Shown here: in pieces, positions 44,622 through 53,755 of the stretch
Layout of the letters: every line of letters starts with the position of its first letter
Position numbering within the stretch: the stretch's first letter is position 1
Assembly (NCBI GenBank): GCA_963787195.1
Contig: CAWBCI010000002.1
Span: 37,635 to 101,634, forward strand
Direction: 5' to 3'
Origin: CAWBCI01 sp963787195
GTDB taxonomy: Bacteria; Bacteroidota; Bacteroidia; Bacteroidales; JAGOPY01
Length of the DNA: 64,000 bases
Program-made: the position numbers and the translations under genes
The notes under the pieces: model-generated
The model's database searches: none
What the model was told of the DNA's origin: nothing
The model's input: only the letters and a program-made list of their open reading frames with translations

Positions 44622-46787
44622 ATGAAATCGTTAAAATCCTTCTTTTATATATTGCTCTTTATTATTGGTTTTTCATCTGTCACAATAAATGCTCAACCGT
44701 TAGCAGTGAACCCAACAGCAGAACCGGATTCAGTTTGTCTTGGAAATAGTGTACAGTTGTATGCATATGCTTCAGGGGGTTCTGGGAATTATTCTTTTCA
44801 ATGGACATCTAATCCGCCGGGATTTAACAGTGATTTAGCCAATCCGGTTGTTATGCCCTCAGAAACCACAACTTATAGTGTTTTTTTGGAGGACGGTTAT
44901 AATGATGTTCAAGGGTCAGTAATAGTTCATGTTATAATAGTTTTACCAGATGCTGGTCCAGATCAGACGATTCCTTATGGGACATCGACAACATTAAATG
45001 GTAGTGCTTCTGGGGGTAGCGGAAACTACTCATTTTCATGGCAACCTGCAAATATGTTTATTGATCCAAATATTGCTTCCCCGCAAACTTACAACTTATC
45101 TTCACCCATTGTAGTCTCAATGCATGTGATTGATAATGAATTGGGTTGTGGTAGTCAACAACCTGATGAAGTATTTATACATATAACCGGTGGTCCTTTA
45201 TCTGTTTATCTCTTGGGAGTTGAACCCATTTGTACAGGAGAGGAGGTGCAATTGGAAGCTTTTGCATTAGGTGGCTCTGGGGTTTACAGCTATCTATGGT
45301 CTTCCGAACCGCCTGGATTTTATAGTACACAGCCTAATCCTACAGATACACCACAACAAACAACAAGTTATACGGTTTTTGTAGACGATGGATACAATAC
45401 CTCTCAAGCCAGTGTTCTTGTAACTGTTATTCCACCAATGGAAGTTTCTATCAACGCATCTAAGGATACTACTTGTCCTCATGAGGCAGTGGAACTAATC
45501 GCTCAAATATCCGGAGGGACGGGAAATTACTCATGTGAATGGACTTCTGATCCACCAGGTTTATATTCTAATACACAATGGGTAATTGTTAATCCCGACA
45601 CTGTTACCATGTATTATTTTCAGGTGAATGATGGGTGTGAGACTTTTATAGACTCACTTATTATTTATGCTGCAAGAACGATTCCACACATATTTTCGGT
45701 ATTTGGTGGCGGAATAGTATGTAGTGGTAGTCAGGGGGCCGAAGTGAGCCTTAATGGATCAGAATTGGGTATAAGTTATGAGTTGTTTAGAGAATCAGTT
45801 ACAACTGGTATAATAATAGAAGGCACAGGATATCCAGTAAGTTTTGGAAATCAAAATCTTGTGGGTATATATTCGATAATTGCATCAAATGGTTATTGCA
45901 ATCAAGAAATGGACAACAATGTGTCAATCGAATTTTATAGTTATATGGGCCCTGACGAGATTTGCATGGTTACGGTTGATTCATTATCTGGTAAAAATGT
46001 TGTTATGTGGAATATTACCCCAGATGAGGGTATTTTATTATATAATATTTACCGAGAATCAAGTTCAGGAGGCAGCTACGAGATGATTGGTAGTGTTGAT
46101 CATGAAGATCCTGGGATTTTTATAGATAATGGATCTAATCCATTACAGAGATCATATAGTTATGGAATGAAAACAATAGACACATGTGATAACGAGACTA
46201 CTATGAGCTCAATGCATACTACCATTCATTTAAATATCAATGCGGGTATTAACGCTTATAACTTGATCTGGACACATTATTTAGGATTTGATTATCAAAC
46301 CTATTATATTTATCGCAGGCAGTTACCTGGCGGATTTCAGCTCTTGGATAGTGTCCCAAATACCATAACATCATATTCTGATATAAATCCACCTGCCGGA
46401 GTATTTAACTATGTTATAGAGATACGATACGAAGAATCCTGTATCGCTCAAAGAGATAATGAAACATATATGTCGGTGTTGTCTAATGCTGTCAGCACTA
46501 CCTTAGGCATTGATGAACAGAAATTTTTATATGGTTCTATATCAACGCAACCCAATCCATTTTCCGGATCGACACAGTTATCTTATTATGTGAGCGAAAG
46601 AGATCAAGTCATTTTGAGAATATTTAATTCGCACGGGCAACTAATTGACGAACTCGTTAACGAAATTCAAAATAAGGGAATGCAATCAATTGTTTGGGAT
46701 TCAAATAATTTACCTGGTGGAATTTACATTTACAAACTTCAGGTAAGCAGACTGATTACTTCAGGCAAACTGGTGGTGGTGAGGTAG
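44622..46787 (+). CDS. Secreted PKD/Ig-repeat protein with T9SS type A sorting domain
   Basis: 721 residues. The signal peptide (KSFFYILLFIIGFSSVTINAQ) is followed by four or five repeats of about 90-100 residues with C-x-G-x-x-V-x-L...G-G-S-G-N-Y-S-F-x-W...TTYSVFVDDGYN, of the PKD/SprB-like type. The C-terminus (QPNPFSGSTQLSYYVSE, LRIFNSHGQLI, LPGGIYIYKLQV, SGKLVVV) is a type A sorting domain. Type IX secretion would take it to the cell surface. The gene ends 17 bases before an IS66 element and is intact. Confidence 0.92.
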   Translation: MKSLKSFFYILLFIIGFSSVTINAQPLAVNPTAEPDSVCLGNSVQLYAYASGGSGNYSFQWTSNPPGFNSDLANPVVMPSETTTYSVFLEDGYNDVQGSVIVHVIIVLPDAGPDQTIPYGTSTTLNGSASGGSGNYSFSWQPANMFIDPNIASPQTYNLSSPIVVSMHVIDNELGCGSQQPDEVFIHITGGPLSVYLLGVEPICTGEEVQLEAFALGGSGVYSYLWSSEPPGFYSTQPNPTDTPQQTTSYTVFVDDGYNTSQASVLVTVIPPMEVSINASKDTTCPHEAVELIAQISGGTGNYSCEWTSDPPGLYSNTQWVIVNPDTVTMYYFQVNDGCETFIDSLIIYAARTIPHIFSVFGGGIVCSGSQGAEVSLNGSELGISYELFRESVTTGIIIEGTGYPVSFGNQNLVGIYSIIASNGYCNQEMDNNVSIEFYSYMGPDEICMVTVDSLSGKNVVMWNITPDEGILLYNIYRESSSGGSYEMIGSVDHEDPGIFIDNGSNPLQRSYSYGMKTIDTCDNETTMSSMHTTIHLNINAGINAYNLIWTHYLGFDYQTYYIYRRQLPGGFQLLDSVPNTITSYSDINPPAGVFNYVIEIRYEESCIAQRDNETYMSVLSNAVSTTLGIDEQKFLYGSISTQPNPFSGSTQLSYYVSERDQVILRIFNSHGQLIDELVNEIQNKGMQSIVWDSNNLPGGIYIYKLQVSRLITSGKLVVVR

Positions 46788-46880
46788 AAAAAAAGCCATT
46801 ATTCATAAGCCTTCGGCCTGATTACATCGTGACATGCACTAAGCGGCCATCTATCTTTGGCGCCAAAAGATTTAAATTTT

Positions 46881-47195
46881 ATGAAGAAATCAGAAAATCG
46901 GCGGACGCAGATGTTTGCCATGGTTGAAGAACTATACCAGAGCAAGCTGAGCCGGAAGGAATTTTGCGAGCAGAAGGGTATATCAATAAATTGTTTTTAT
47001 TACTGGCAGAAGAAATACCGGCATGGAGACGGGGATGATCAGCCGGGATTTATTGCGGTTCGCACCGGAAAAGGTTCTTTGACCAGGGGCGGCTTCTCAC
47101 AGTCTATCATTTTATCGTATCCCAACGGGGTCAGCCTTCAATTGCCGGCCGGTACGCCATTGGCCGTCATCGGCTCACTGCTTGGTTTAGCTTAA
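46881..47195 (+). CDS. tnpA: IS66 accessory protein TnpA
   Basis: About 104 residues from the ATG at 46881 (MKKSENRRTQMFAMVEELYQSKLS). The helix-turn-helix EFCEQKGISINCFYYWQKKYR matches the IS66 OrfA family. Its C-terminal strand SIILSYPNGVSLQLPAGTPLAVI is also typical. It is the first gene of the element. Confidence 0.9.
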   Translation: MKKSENRRTQMFAMVEELYQSKLSRKEFCEQKGISINCFYYWQKKYRHGDGDDQPGFIAVRTGKGSLTRGGFSQSIILSYPNGVSLQLPAGTPLAVIGSLLGLA

Positions 47196-47199
47196 GGAC

Positions 47200-47559
47200 A
47201 TGTTCGCTTTATCATCCTCCTTTCATTATTTTTTATACAGCCAGCCGACCGACATGCGCAAGAGCTTCGACAGTTTATGCCAACTGGTGGAAACGGGTAT
47301 GCAACGCAACCCGCTCTCGGGTGAGGTCTTTTTGTTCATTAACCGGCCCCGCAACCGGATGAAATTATTGCGATGGGAGTTCGGCGGGTTCATCCTGTAT
47401 TACAAACGCTTGGAAAGTGGCACATTCGAGCTCCCCGGGGGTGTTTTGGAAAGCAATTGTACGGTTATCAACTGGCCGGAACTGGTGATGATGGTCCAGG
47501 GGATTTCCCTGCAACACATACGAACAAGAAAGCGTTACTTATTGACAGACTCGTGTTAA
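47200..47559 (+). CDS. tnpB: IS66 accessory protein TnpB
   Basis: 119 residues of the IS66 Orf2 family, with YSQPTDMRKSFDSLCQLVE, GEVFLFINRPRNRMKLLRWE and FILYYKRLESGTFELP. It begins 4 bases after tnpA. It is needed for IS66 transposition, with an unclear role. Confidence 0.94.
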   Translation: MFALSSSFHYFLYSQPTDMRKSFDSLCQLVETGMQRNPLSGEVFLFINRPRNRMKLLRWEFGGFILYYKRLESGTFELPGGVLESNCTVINWPELVMMVQGISLQHIRTRKRYLLTDSC

Positions 47560-47623
47560 TAAAAACATGCGGAACAATCAGTATTATCAATGGTTGTAAA
47601 GGTTTTTTACCTACCTTTATTCC

Positions 47624-49114
47624 ATGGTTGAGCCGTCAAAAATACACTCCGGAAATGCCTCTGAACTGATCACGATCACCCGGGAGGAATATGAAAAGCT
47701 CCTGGCTAATGATGCGAAGGTTACCTATCTGCAGCAAGAGTTAGAAAAGCTTAAACGGATGATCTTTGGAACAAAAAGTGAACGATTTGTTGCCTCTGAC
47801 TCTTCCCAACTCAGCCTGGAATTAGGCCAGTCAAGCCCGCCGCCTGTTGAACCGAAAACCGAAGACATTACTTATACCCGCCACAAGGCGGATAAAGAAA
47901 AGGGCCATGCCCGCATGGAGATCTCCCCGGCCATTCCCCGGGAGGTCGTGGTTATCGAGCCGACGGAAGAGGTGAGGGATGGACGCAAGATCGGGGAAGT
48001 GATTACCGAAGTGTTGGATTACAAGCCAGGGAAATTGTTTGTCACCCGGTATGTTCGTCCCAAGTATGCTTTACCAAACCAGCAGGGCATCGTGATCGGA
48101 GAACTTCCATCGCTACCCATTCCGCGGGGTAATGCCGGGGCAGGTTTATTGGCCCATTTGATCATCAGCAAGTTCACCGATCATCTGCCGTTTTACCGCC
48201 AGGTTCAGATGTTCAAGCGTCAGGGAGTCTCCCTGGCCGAGAGCACAGTCAATGACTGGTTCCGCTCGGGTTGCGATCTGCTGGAACCCTTATATGAATG
48301 CCTGAAAAAGAAATTACTACAAGGCCACTACCTGATGGCCGATGAAACGCCTATCAGCGTGCTGAACAAGGACAAGCCCGGGGGCACCCACAAGGGGTAT
48401 CATTGGGTTTATTACAGCCCGGTCGAGCGGTTGGTGTTGTTCGACTACCGGAAAGGACGTGGACGGGAAGGTCCGGAAGAATTATTGAAGGATTACCGGG
48501 GAGCACTCCAGGCTGATGGCTACGCAGGGTATGAAGCTTTTGAAAAACAACCGGGCATGACACTTTTAGCCTGCATGGCCCATGCCCGCAGGAAGTTCGA
48601 CGAGGCGCTTAAAAACGACAAAGTCAGAGCGGAACACGCACTAAAGTTGATCCAGCAACTCTATGTCATCGAACGACAGGCAAGAGAGGAGCATATGAAT
48701 GCTGGTGAACGGAAATCGTTACGGCAGGAAAAAGCCAGCCCGGTCCTGGCAGAGCTCCATGGGTGGTTGAAAGAAAATATCATCCAGACCTTGCCCAAAA
48801 GCGCGATCGGGATAGCTATGGCTTATACCCTCCACCTATGGCCCCGTCTGATCCGCTACATGGATGACGGCCGATACGAGATCGATAATAACCTGATAGA
48901 AAACTCCATCCGCCCGGTGGCCCTGGGCAGGAAAAATTATTTGTTCGCCGGCTCGCACGAAGGCGCCCAGCGTGCAGCCATCATGTATTCTTTCCTGGGG
49001 ACTTGCAAAATCAACAATATTGAACCCTTTGAATGGCTATCGACCGTACTGAAACGAATCCCCGATCACTCGATCCAACGCCTGGAAGAACTGCTGCCAC
49101 AGAACCTGAAGTAA
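47624..49114 (+). CDS. tnpC: IS66 transposase TnpC
   Basis: 496 residues. An N-terminal leucine-rich coiled coil (YLQQELEKLKRMIFGTKSERF) leads into the DDE transposase: Asp in LMADETPISV, Asp in LQADGYAGYEAF, and Glu in the YEIDNNLIENSIRPVALGRKNYLF motif. The C-terminal TnpC domain ends LEELLPQNL. It looks intact and potentially active. Confidence 0.95.
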   Translation: MVEPSKIHSGNASELITITREEYEKLLANDAKVTYLQQELEKLKRMIFGTKSERFVASDSSQLSLELGQSSPPPVEPKTEDITYTRHKADKEKGHARMEISPAIPREVVVIEPTEEVRDGRKIGEVITEVLDYKPGKLFVTRYVRPKYALPNQQGIVIGELPSLPIPRGNAGAGLLAHLIISKFTDHLPFYRQVQMFKRQGVSLAESTVNDWFRSGCDLLEPLYECLKKKLLQGHYLMADETPISVLNKDKPGGTHKGYHWVYYSPVERLVLFDYRKGRGREGPEELLKDYRGALQADGYAGYEAFEKQPGMTLLACMAHARRKFDEALKNDKVRAEHALKLIQQLYVIERQAREEHMNAGERKSLRQEKASPVLAELHGWLKENIIQTLPKSAIGIAMAYTLHLWPRLIRYMDDGRYEIDNNLIENSIRPVALGRKNYLFAGSHEGAQRAAIMYSFLGTCKINNIEPFEWLSTVLKRIPDHSIQRLEELLPQNLK

Positions 49115-49174
49115 ATCCCGGAAATAAAACGTATTTTTATATGCCAGTCAAGATGTAGCTGGCCGGAGGGTTAC

Positions 49175-49735
49175 GGATGGATAAGGGCTGAAAAACGGAA
49201 GTTGGCCATTATCTATATTTTAAAGGGAGGCCTTTATACCAATTATTAATAAGTGAATCTTGTTCCATTCCCTATGTGGGAATATAAAATGAAGTGAAAC
49301 CCATAAGAGAAATAGCCAAATTTGATGGATATGGATGAAATGGTTAAGCTACGATAAGAAATGCTCAAACATTTCTTATAAATCATTCTTTTAAAATATA
49401 GATTTTCACAATTTATCACAGATGAACAATACAATTTGAAGTATTGTCGCTATCGCAATTACACTAGTAAAAATAGTCATTAAAATCGTATTTATACTCA
49501 CTATATCGTGAAGGAAAATAAAATATAATCTTGTTTTATTGGTGAAAATTCCGCTCCACTTGTCCACCTGATTCCACTGCATACTGACCTGTTTATACTG
49601 TTGATAATAAGGACGATGAAGTGGTCACTATCAGCGGAAAATGCAGCTGGGCAGGCAAGCTCTTTGATATGTTTTAGAATAAGCGGTGGGTATTAGAGCG
49701 ACTTGGCAATGTGTTTGACTGCGAAGGCTTGGGTT
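49175..49735. other. Spacer between IS66 and the RiPP locus
   Basis: No gene is supported. It holds a 10-bp hairpin with 6-base loop (49354-49379, ATAAGAAATG/CATTTCTTAT) and the 89-bp inverted-repeat element listed separately. The rest is AT-rich. Confidence 0.5.
49550..49638 (+). repeat. MITE-like element, copy 1 (89 bp)
   Basis: Begins TCCGCTCCACTTGTCCAC and ends GTGGTCACTATCAGCGGA, which are imperfect inverted repeats (about 12 of 18 positions). CACCTGATTCCACT inside the left end and TATCAGCGGAAAATGCAG at the right end are shared with a second copy at 60182-60294 in the same orientation. Confidence 0.6.
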
Positions 49736-50269
49736 TCATTCCCTTTTGTTAAATAATGCCTCGACAGGTTCCGTTATCCGGTCGAAAAGACTTATTTTGT
49801 CCGTTACAATTTTAGCATTTACTTTTGTTTCTTTTTTGATGAATAGTGTTCTACCCGATTCGATCTTAGTTTCTTCTGGTAAAAGTATTTCTACATTGTA
49901 AAATCCTCCATCTTCTGCTATTTCAAGTATGTTGGGTATGGTATGAATTTCTGTTATCATTTTTTCATTGTAAAGGGTTGGAATATTATTGAAGTCCAAT
50001 ATTACTTTTTGTCCGATTTTTATTTTGCTTATCTCGTTTGCCGGAATTTTTAAGTCAATGATTAAATTTTCATTATGCTGCTTAATGGTTGCAATTGTTT
50101 TGATGGTATATTCAAATTTGAAAAACCATGAACCTACGAGTAAGATTAGGATTATAAAAAAAATGACTGATATGCCTGCACGGATGATAACAGGCGGTAT
50201 TTGACCAATCAGGCCTCTTACTTTTTCACTTCTTAATTCTATATTGTCTTTTTCATCCACCATTGTCAA
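49736..50269 (-). CDS. Short HlyD-like membrane fusion protein
   Basis: 177 residues. One membrane helix (IIRAGISVIFFIILILLVGSWFF) is followed by a periplasmic part with strands resembling the membrane-proximal and barrel domains of HlyD proteins (ENLIIDLKIPANEISKIKIGQKVILDF, FYNVEILLPEETKIESGRTLFI). The coiled-coil hairpin and most of the lipoyl domain are absent, so it is about half the usual length. It starts 19 bases after the ABC exporter gene and is the last gene of the locus. It is probably the periplasmic adaptor of the exporter. Confidence 0.75.
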   Translation of the reverse strand: MTMVDEKDNIELRSEKVRGLIGQIPPVIIRAGISVIFFIILILLVGSWFFKFEYTIKTIATIKQHNENLIIDLKIPANEISKIKIGQKVILDFNNIPTLYNEKMITEIHTIPNILEIAEDGGFYNVEILLPEETKIESGRTLFIKKETKVNAKIVTDKISLFDRITEPVEALFNKRE

Positions 50270-50288
50270 ATAAAAATGAATTTACAAA

Positions 50289-52493
50289 TTAGTTCCCAAG
50301 CTCCAGTTGATTTTTTACAAGATGGTAATAGGCCCCCTTTTTATTTGTAAGCTCACGGTGATTGCCGGTCTCGACAACTTTCCCTTCATCAAGCACAACA
50401 ATCTGATCGGCATTTTTTACAGTGCTTAATCTGTGAGCCACAACAACAACGGTTTTGCCACGATAAAATTCCTGTAAATTTTCTACAATCGCTTTTTCGT
50501 TGTTGGCATCAAGTGCATTTGTTGCTTCATCGAAAAATAAAAAAACAGGGTTTTTGTAAACCGCCCGCGCTATTAATATCCTTTGTTTCTGTCCCTGACT
50601 CAGGTTTTGCCCCTCGTTACCGATGACAGTGTTATATTTAAGAGGCAATTTCATGATGAAGTTATGGATATTTGCAGTTTTGGCTGCATAAGCAAGTTTC
50701 TTTATGTTAATCTCATCTTCACCTGCTGCAATATTATGTGCAATACTTTCCGAAAAAATAAACCCATCCTGCATCACGGCACCACATTGGCCGCGCCACC
50801 AGGTAGAATTAAAGTTTACAAGATCATGATCACCGATAAAAATTTTGCCTTGAACCGGATTATAAAACTGAAGCAGTAACTTTATCAGCGTTGTTTTGCC
50901 GCTGCCGCTGATACCTACGATCGCAGTTACCCTGCCAGCTTTAATTGTTAAATTAATATCATTCAAAACCATTTTGGAGTGAGGTCCTTCATATTGAAAC
51001 ATCAGGTTCTCAATTTTAATATCTGTATCAGCTATCTTTTGTTGCTGAATCGGACGGTTATAATTTTCATCATTTTTTTGATGGATTTCATTGATACGCT
51101 CAAGGCTTATTTTAGTATCCTGTAAATCGTGAATGAAATCAACAGTTTGTTCTATTGGTAAAGTTAGTTGCCCGATAATATATTGTGTGGCAAGCATCAT
51201 CCCAAGTGTCATTTCGTTGTGGATTACTGCGAGAGCAGCTACTACGGTAATAAGGATGTTTTTAGCCTCGTTGATGAAAATGTTACCAGCTTCCTGGAAT
51301 TGCTGAAGTTTTAGTGATGCGATATTAATATGAAACAAATCGGCCTGAACATCCTCCCACTCCCAGCGATGTCGTTTTTCGGTGTTTTGCAGTTTTATTT
51401 CCTGCATGCCCTGTATCAGCTGATATGTTTTGTTTTGATTTCTTGCCCGTACTTCAAAATATTTAAAATCAAGTTCACGCCGTTTTTTCAAAAAGATCAG
51501 AATCCACAAGGTGTAAATTATGCTGCCAACAAAAAATATTGCAAATATCCGAACATCGTAAATCCATAAAACAATACTAAATACAATGAGTGTGACGAGT
51601 GAGAACAAAGTACTTAAGGTTCTTGCCGTTAAAAACTGTTCAATCCTGGCATGGTCATTAATACGCTGCAAAATGTCGCCAGTGAGTTTGGTGTCGAAAT
51701 AGCTCATAGGTAGTTTCATGAGCTTTATAAAAAAGTCGGAGATGAGGGATATATTAATCCGGGTGCTGATGTGCAAAAGTATCCACCGCCTGATAAATTC
51801 GACCGACATGCGGCTGATGATCAATACCATTTGTGCCAAAAGAATTAAATAGATAAACCCTATGTTCTTGTTTGCAATACCTATATCAACAATTGCCTGA
51901 GTAAGGAAAGGGAAAATTAGTTGAAATAAACTGCCCAGCACCAATCCGATAATGAGTTGCCCGAAAAAGGGTTTGAAACGCATAAAATAGGTAGATAGGA
52001 ATTTCAGGTTACTTCGATTTATTTTATCACCTTCCTGCTTATAAAATTCCTGTGTTGGCTCTAAAAGCAACACAATGCCTTTGTCTTCGTCGCCTGATTT
52101 CGTGCTAATCCAATGCTTTTTAAATTCTTCTTCAGTATATTTAACAAGGCCACGTGCAGGGTCGGATATGTAAACTATGGCTTGTTTTCGGAAAATGTTC
52201 TTTTGCTTTATCTTGTAAACAGCAACAAAATGCTCCTGATTCCAATGGATTATACAAGGCAGAGGTACTTCTTTGGATAATTGACTCCACGCAACTTGAA
52301 CACCAAATGTTCGGAATCCTATTTGTTCTGCCGCATCGCTAATACCTAATAATGAAACACCTCTTTTTGACAAAAAACACGAATTTCGTAAACTATCTAG
52401 GCTATATTCTTTACCATAATGTTTTGCGATCATGCATAAACATGCAGGACCGCAATCCATTGCATCCGCCTGTAAAAATATTTTAAATTTCAT
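50289..52493 (-). CDS. Peptidase C39-containing ABC exporter (PCAT)
   Basis: 734 residues in the PCAT order. The C39 peptidase (about 1-140) has Gln 8, the catalytic Cys 14 in MDCGPACLCMIAKHYG, His in HWNQEHFVAVYKI and Asp in YISDPARG. Six membrane helices follow (about 165-430). The ATPase has Walker A GISGSGKTTLIKLLL, signature LSQGQKQRILIARA and Walker B VFLFFDEATNALD. Such proteins cut double-glycine leaders and export the mature peptide; the GG-leader peptide encoded at 56046-56252 is the obvious substrate. Confidence 0.95.
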   Translation of the reverse strand: MKFKIFLQADAMDCGPACLCMIAKHYGKEYSLDSLRNSCFLSKRGVSLLGISDAAEQIGFRTFGVQVAWSQLSKEVPLPCIIHWNQEHFVAVYKIKQKNIFRKQAIVYISDPARGLVKYTEEEFKKHWISTKSGDEDKGIVLLLEPTQEFYKQEGDKINRSNLKFLSTYFMRFKPFFGQLIIGLVLGSLFQLIFPFLTQAIVDIGIANKNIGFIYLILLAQMVLIISRMSVEFIRRWILLHISTRINISLISDFFIKLMKLPMSYFDTKLTGDILQRINDHARIEQFLTARTLSTLFSLVTLIVFSIVLWIYDVRIFAIFFVGSIIYTLWILIFLKKRRELDFKYFEVRARNQNKTYQLIQGMQEIKLQNTEKRHRWEWEDVQADLFHINIASLKLQQFQEAGNIFINEAKNILITVVAALAVIHNEMTLGMMLATQYIIGQLTLPIEQTVDFIHDLQDTKISLERINEIHQKNDENYNRPIQQQKIADTDIKIENLMFQYEGPHSKMVLNDINLTIKAGRVTAIVGISGSGKTTLIKLLLQFYNPVQGKIFIGDHDLVNFNSTWWRGQCGAVMQDGFIFSESIAHNIAAGEDEINIKKLAYAAKTANIHNFIMKLPLKYNTVIGNEGQNLSQGQKQRILIARAVYKNPVFLFFDEATNALDANNEKAIVENLQEFYRGKTVVVVAHRLSTVKNADQIVVLDEGKVVETGNHRELTNKKGAYYHLVKNQLELGN

Positions 52494-52502
52494 GCAAGAT
52501 AG

Positions 52503-53744
52503 CTATTGAACATAACATAAATTTTGTTTATCCAACACCATTTCAAGATTGCCCGGGGGCGGACATAAGTATCTGTACATACAGGTGATACAACTACCAC
52601 CACCTCTTGTTTTTCGCCAGATTGTATTACGAATAAGCTCCTCATAAATCAACTCGAGAATTGATTTATTCGGGAAAAATCCTATAGCTTGAGTATTCAT
52701 ATTCGCTTTAACCTGTCCATCAGGCAGAAAAATCAGATGACCAAAGAAATTAGCATTGAGTTTTTGATTACGAAAAATACTTATCATTTCTATCAAATCT
52801 GAGAGAATATCACTCTCATCTATGAATACATTGCTTTTTAAAAACTCGATATTATTTCCGCTAAAAAAAGGAATAAATTCATATTTTAATTGTTTATGCT
52901 TATTCACCAAATCTGCGATAATTGTATACATAGCCTCATTCTCAATAATGAAATTGAAGGTAAAGTCATTTCGTTCTTCAACCAAATAAATTAAGCTTTT
53001 AAGATCGGCTTCGTTAAAGGGGAAGGCAATTAATATCTCTTTGTGAAATGGGAGGTTTAATAAATAATCAAAATCAGACAGATTGATTAGATTGAACCAC
53101 AAATGAAATTCATAGGATTGATTTTCAAGAAGGGCTAATAATCTATCCCATCTGGGATAAAGGGTTATATCCCCTCCAAGTATGTTTATTTTACTTACCT
53201 GCATTGACGCTGATTGTAAAAAGATATCCTCTAAGGTTTCAAATGGAATTGAAATGCTTTCAGCGGATTTTGTGCAGAATAAAGTTTGTTTAAAATAGTT
53301 ACCGCAATATTCACAACTTTTCCCGCAGTCAGTGTTAATAAAAATGCTAAGTGAAGTAAGGTAATCAGCAATTTGATCTCCAATCAAATGATCTTCGCCG
53401 TTATGCTCCAATTTTTCAATATCATTTTGTAAGTTCAGAATTGGCAATAAATTGATAGGTTTTCTCGGACTCACAGATTTCTCTGTTTTTAACCCAATAC
53501 CCAGTGTAATTGATTTGTCCAAAAAATCCAACATCTCCTGGTCAAAATTCAAATTTTCAATATCAACAACTCCAAGGTTTGATGGCTTGTAGACCTCATT
53601 TACTACATCAATACATTTTGACTTAGAAACGATTAATGATTTACCATTTAAGGTATTGTAAAGGAGCAATTGATCTGGTGAATTAAATGAAATGTAAACA
53701 TCTTTTGACAGTGTATACCAAATCCTTGTATCTTCAATTTCCAT
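52503..53744 (-). CDS. Second radical-SAM-like protein of the GG-Bacteroidales RiPP system
   Basis: 413 residues. It resembles the 'pseudo-rSAM protein, GG-Bacteroidales system' group: an N-terminal region of about 125 residues (RIWYTLSKDVYISFN, possibly a peptide-recognition domain), a radical SAM-like barrel, and a C-terminal SPASM-like Cys cluster (SCITCMYRYLCPPPGN). Unlike a true pseudo-enzyme it keeps a Cys-x3-Cys-x2-Cys triplet (Cys 140, 144, 147 in DCGKSCEYCGNYF). It follows the first maturase by 11 bases. The family name is from memory of TIGR models; the motif is seen directly. Confidence 0.8.
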   Translation of the reverse strand: MEIEDTRIWYTLSKDVYISFNSPDQLLLYNTLNGKSLIVSKSKCIDVVNEVYKPSNLGVVDIENLNFDQEMLDFLDKSITLGIGLKTEKSVSPRKPINLLPILNLQNDIEKLEHNGEDHLIGDQIADYLTSLSIFINTDCGKSCEYCGNYFKQTLFCTKSAESISIPFETLEDIFLQSASMQVSKINILGGDITLYPRWDRLLALLENQSYEFHLWFNLINLSDFDYLLNLPFHKEILIAFPFNEADLKSLIYLVEERNDFTFNFIIENEAMYTIIADLVNKHKQLKYEFIPFFSGNNIEFLKSNVFIDESDILSDLIEMISIFRNQKLNANFFGHLIFLPDGQVKANMNTQAIGFFPNKSILELIYEELIRNTIWRKTRGGGSCITCMYRYLCPPPGNLEMVLDKQNLCYVQ

Positions 53745-53755
53745 TTTAAGCTGTT

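Larger units (their letters stand above)
46805..49174 (+). mobile_element. Complete IS66-family insertion sequence
   Basis: Three genes (tnpA, tnpB, tnpC) lie between imperfect terminal repeats. The left end reads ATAAGCCTTCGGCCTGATTA and the right end, read inward, GTAACCCTCCGGCCAGCTA, with TACATC then TGAC beyond. No clear 8-bp target duplication is seen (CATTATTC against GGATGGAT), so the ends may be slightly misplaced or the element rearranged. The higher GC content than its surroundings marks it as foreign. Confidence 0.88.

Noticed and set aside
49246..49434. 62-codon minus-strand frame between IS66 and the RiPP locus
   Set aside because: The sequence is low in complexity for a protein, has no domain or start signal, and overlaps a hairpin.
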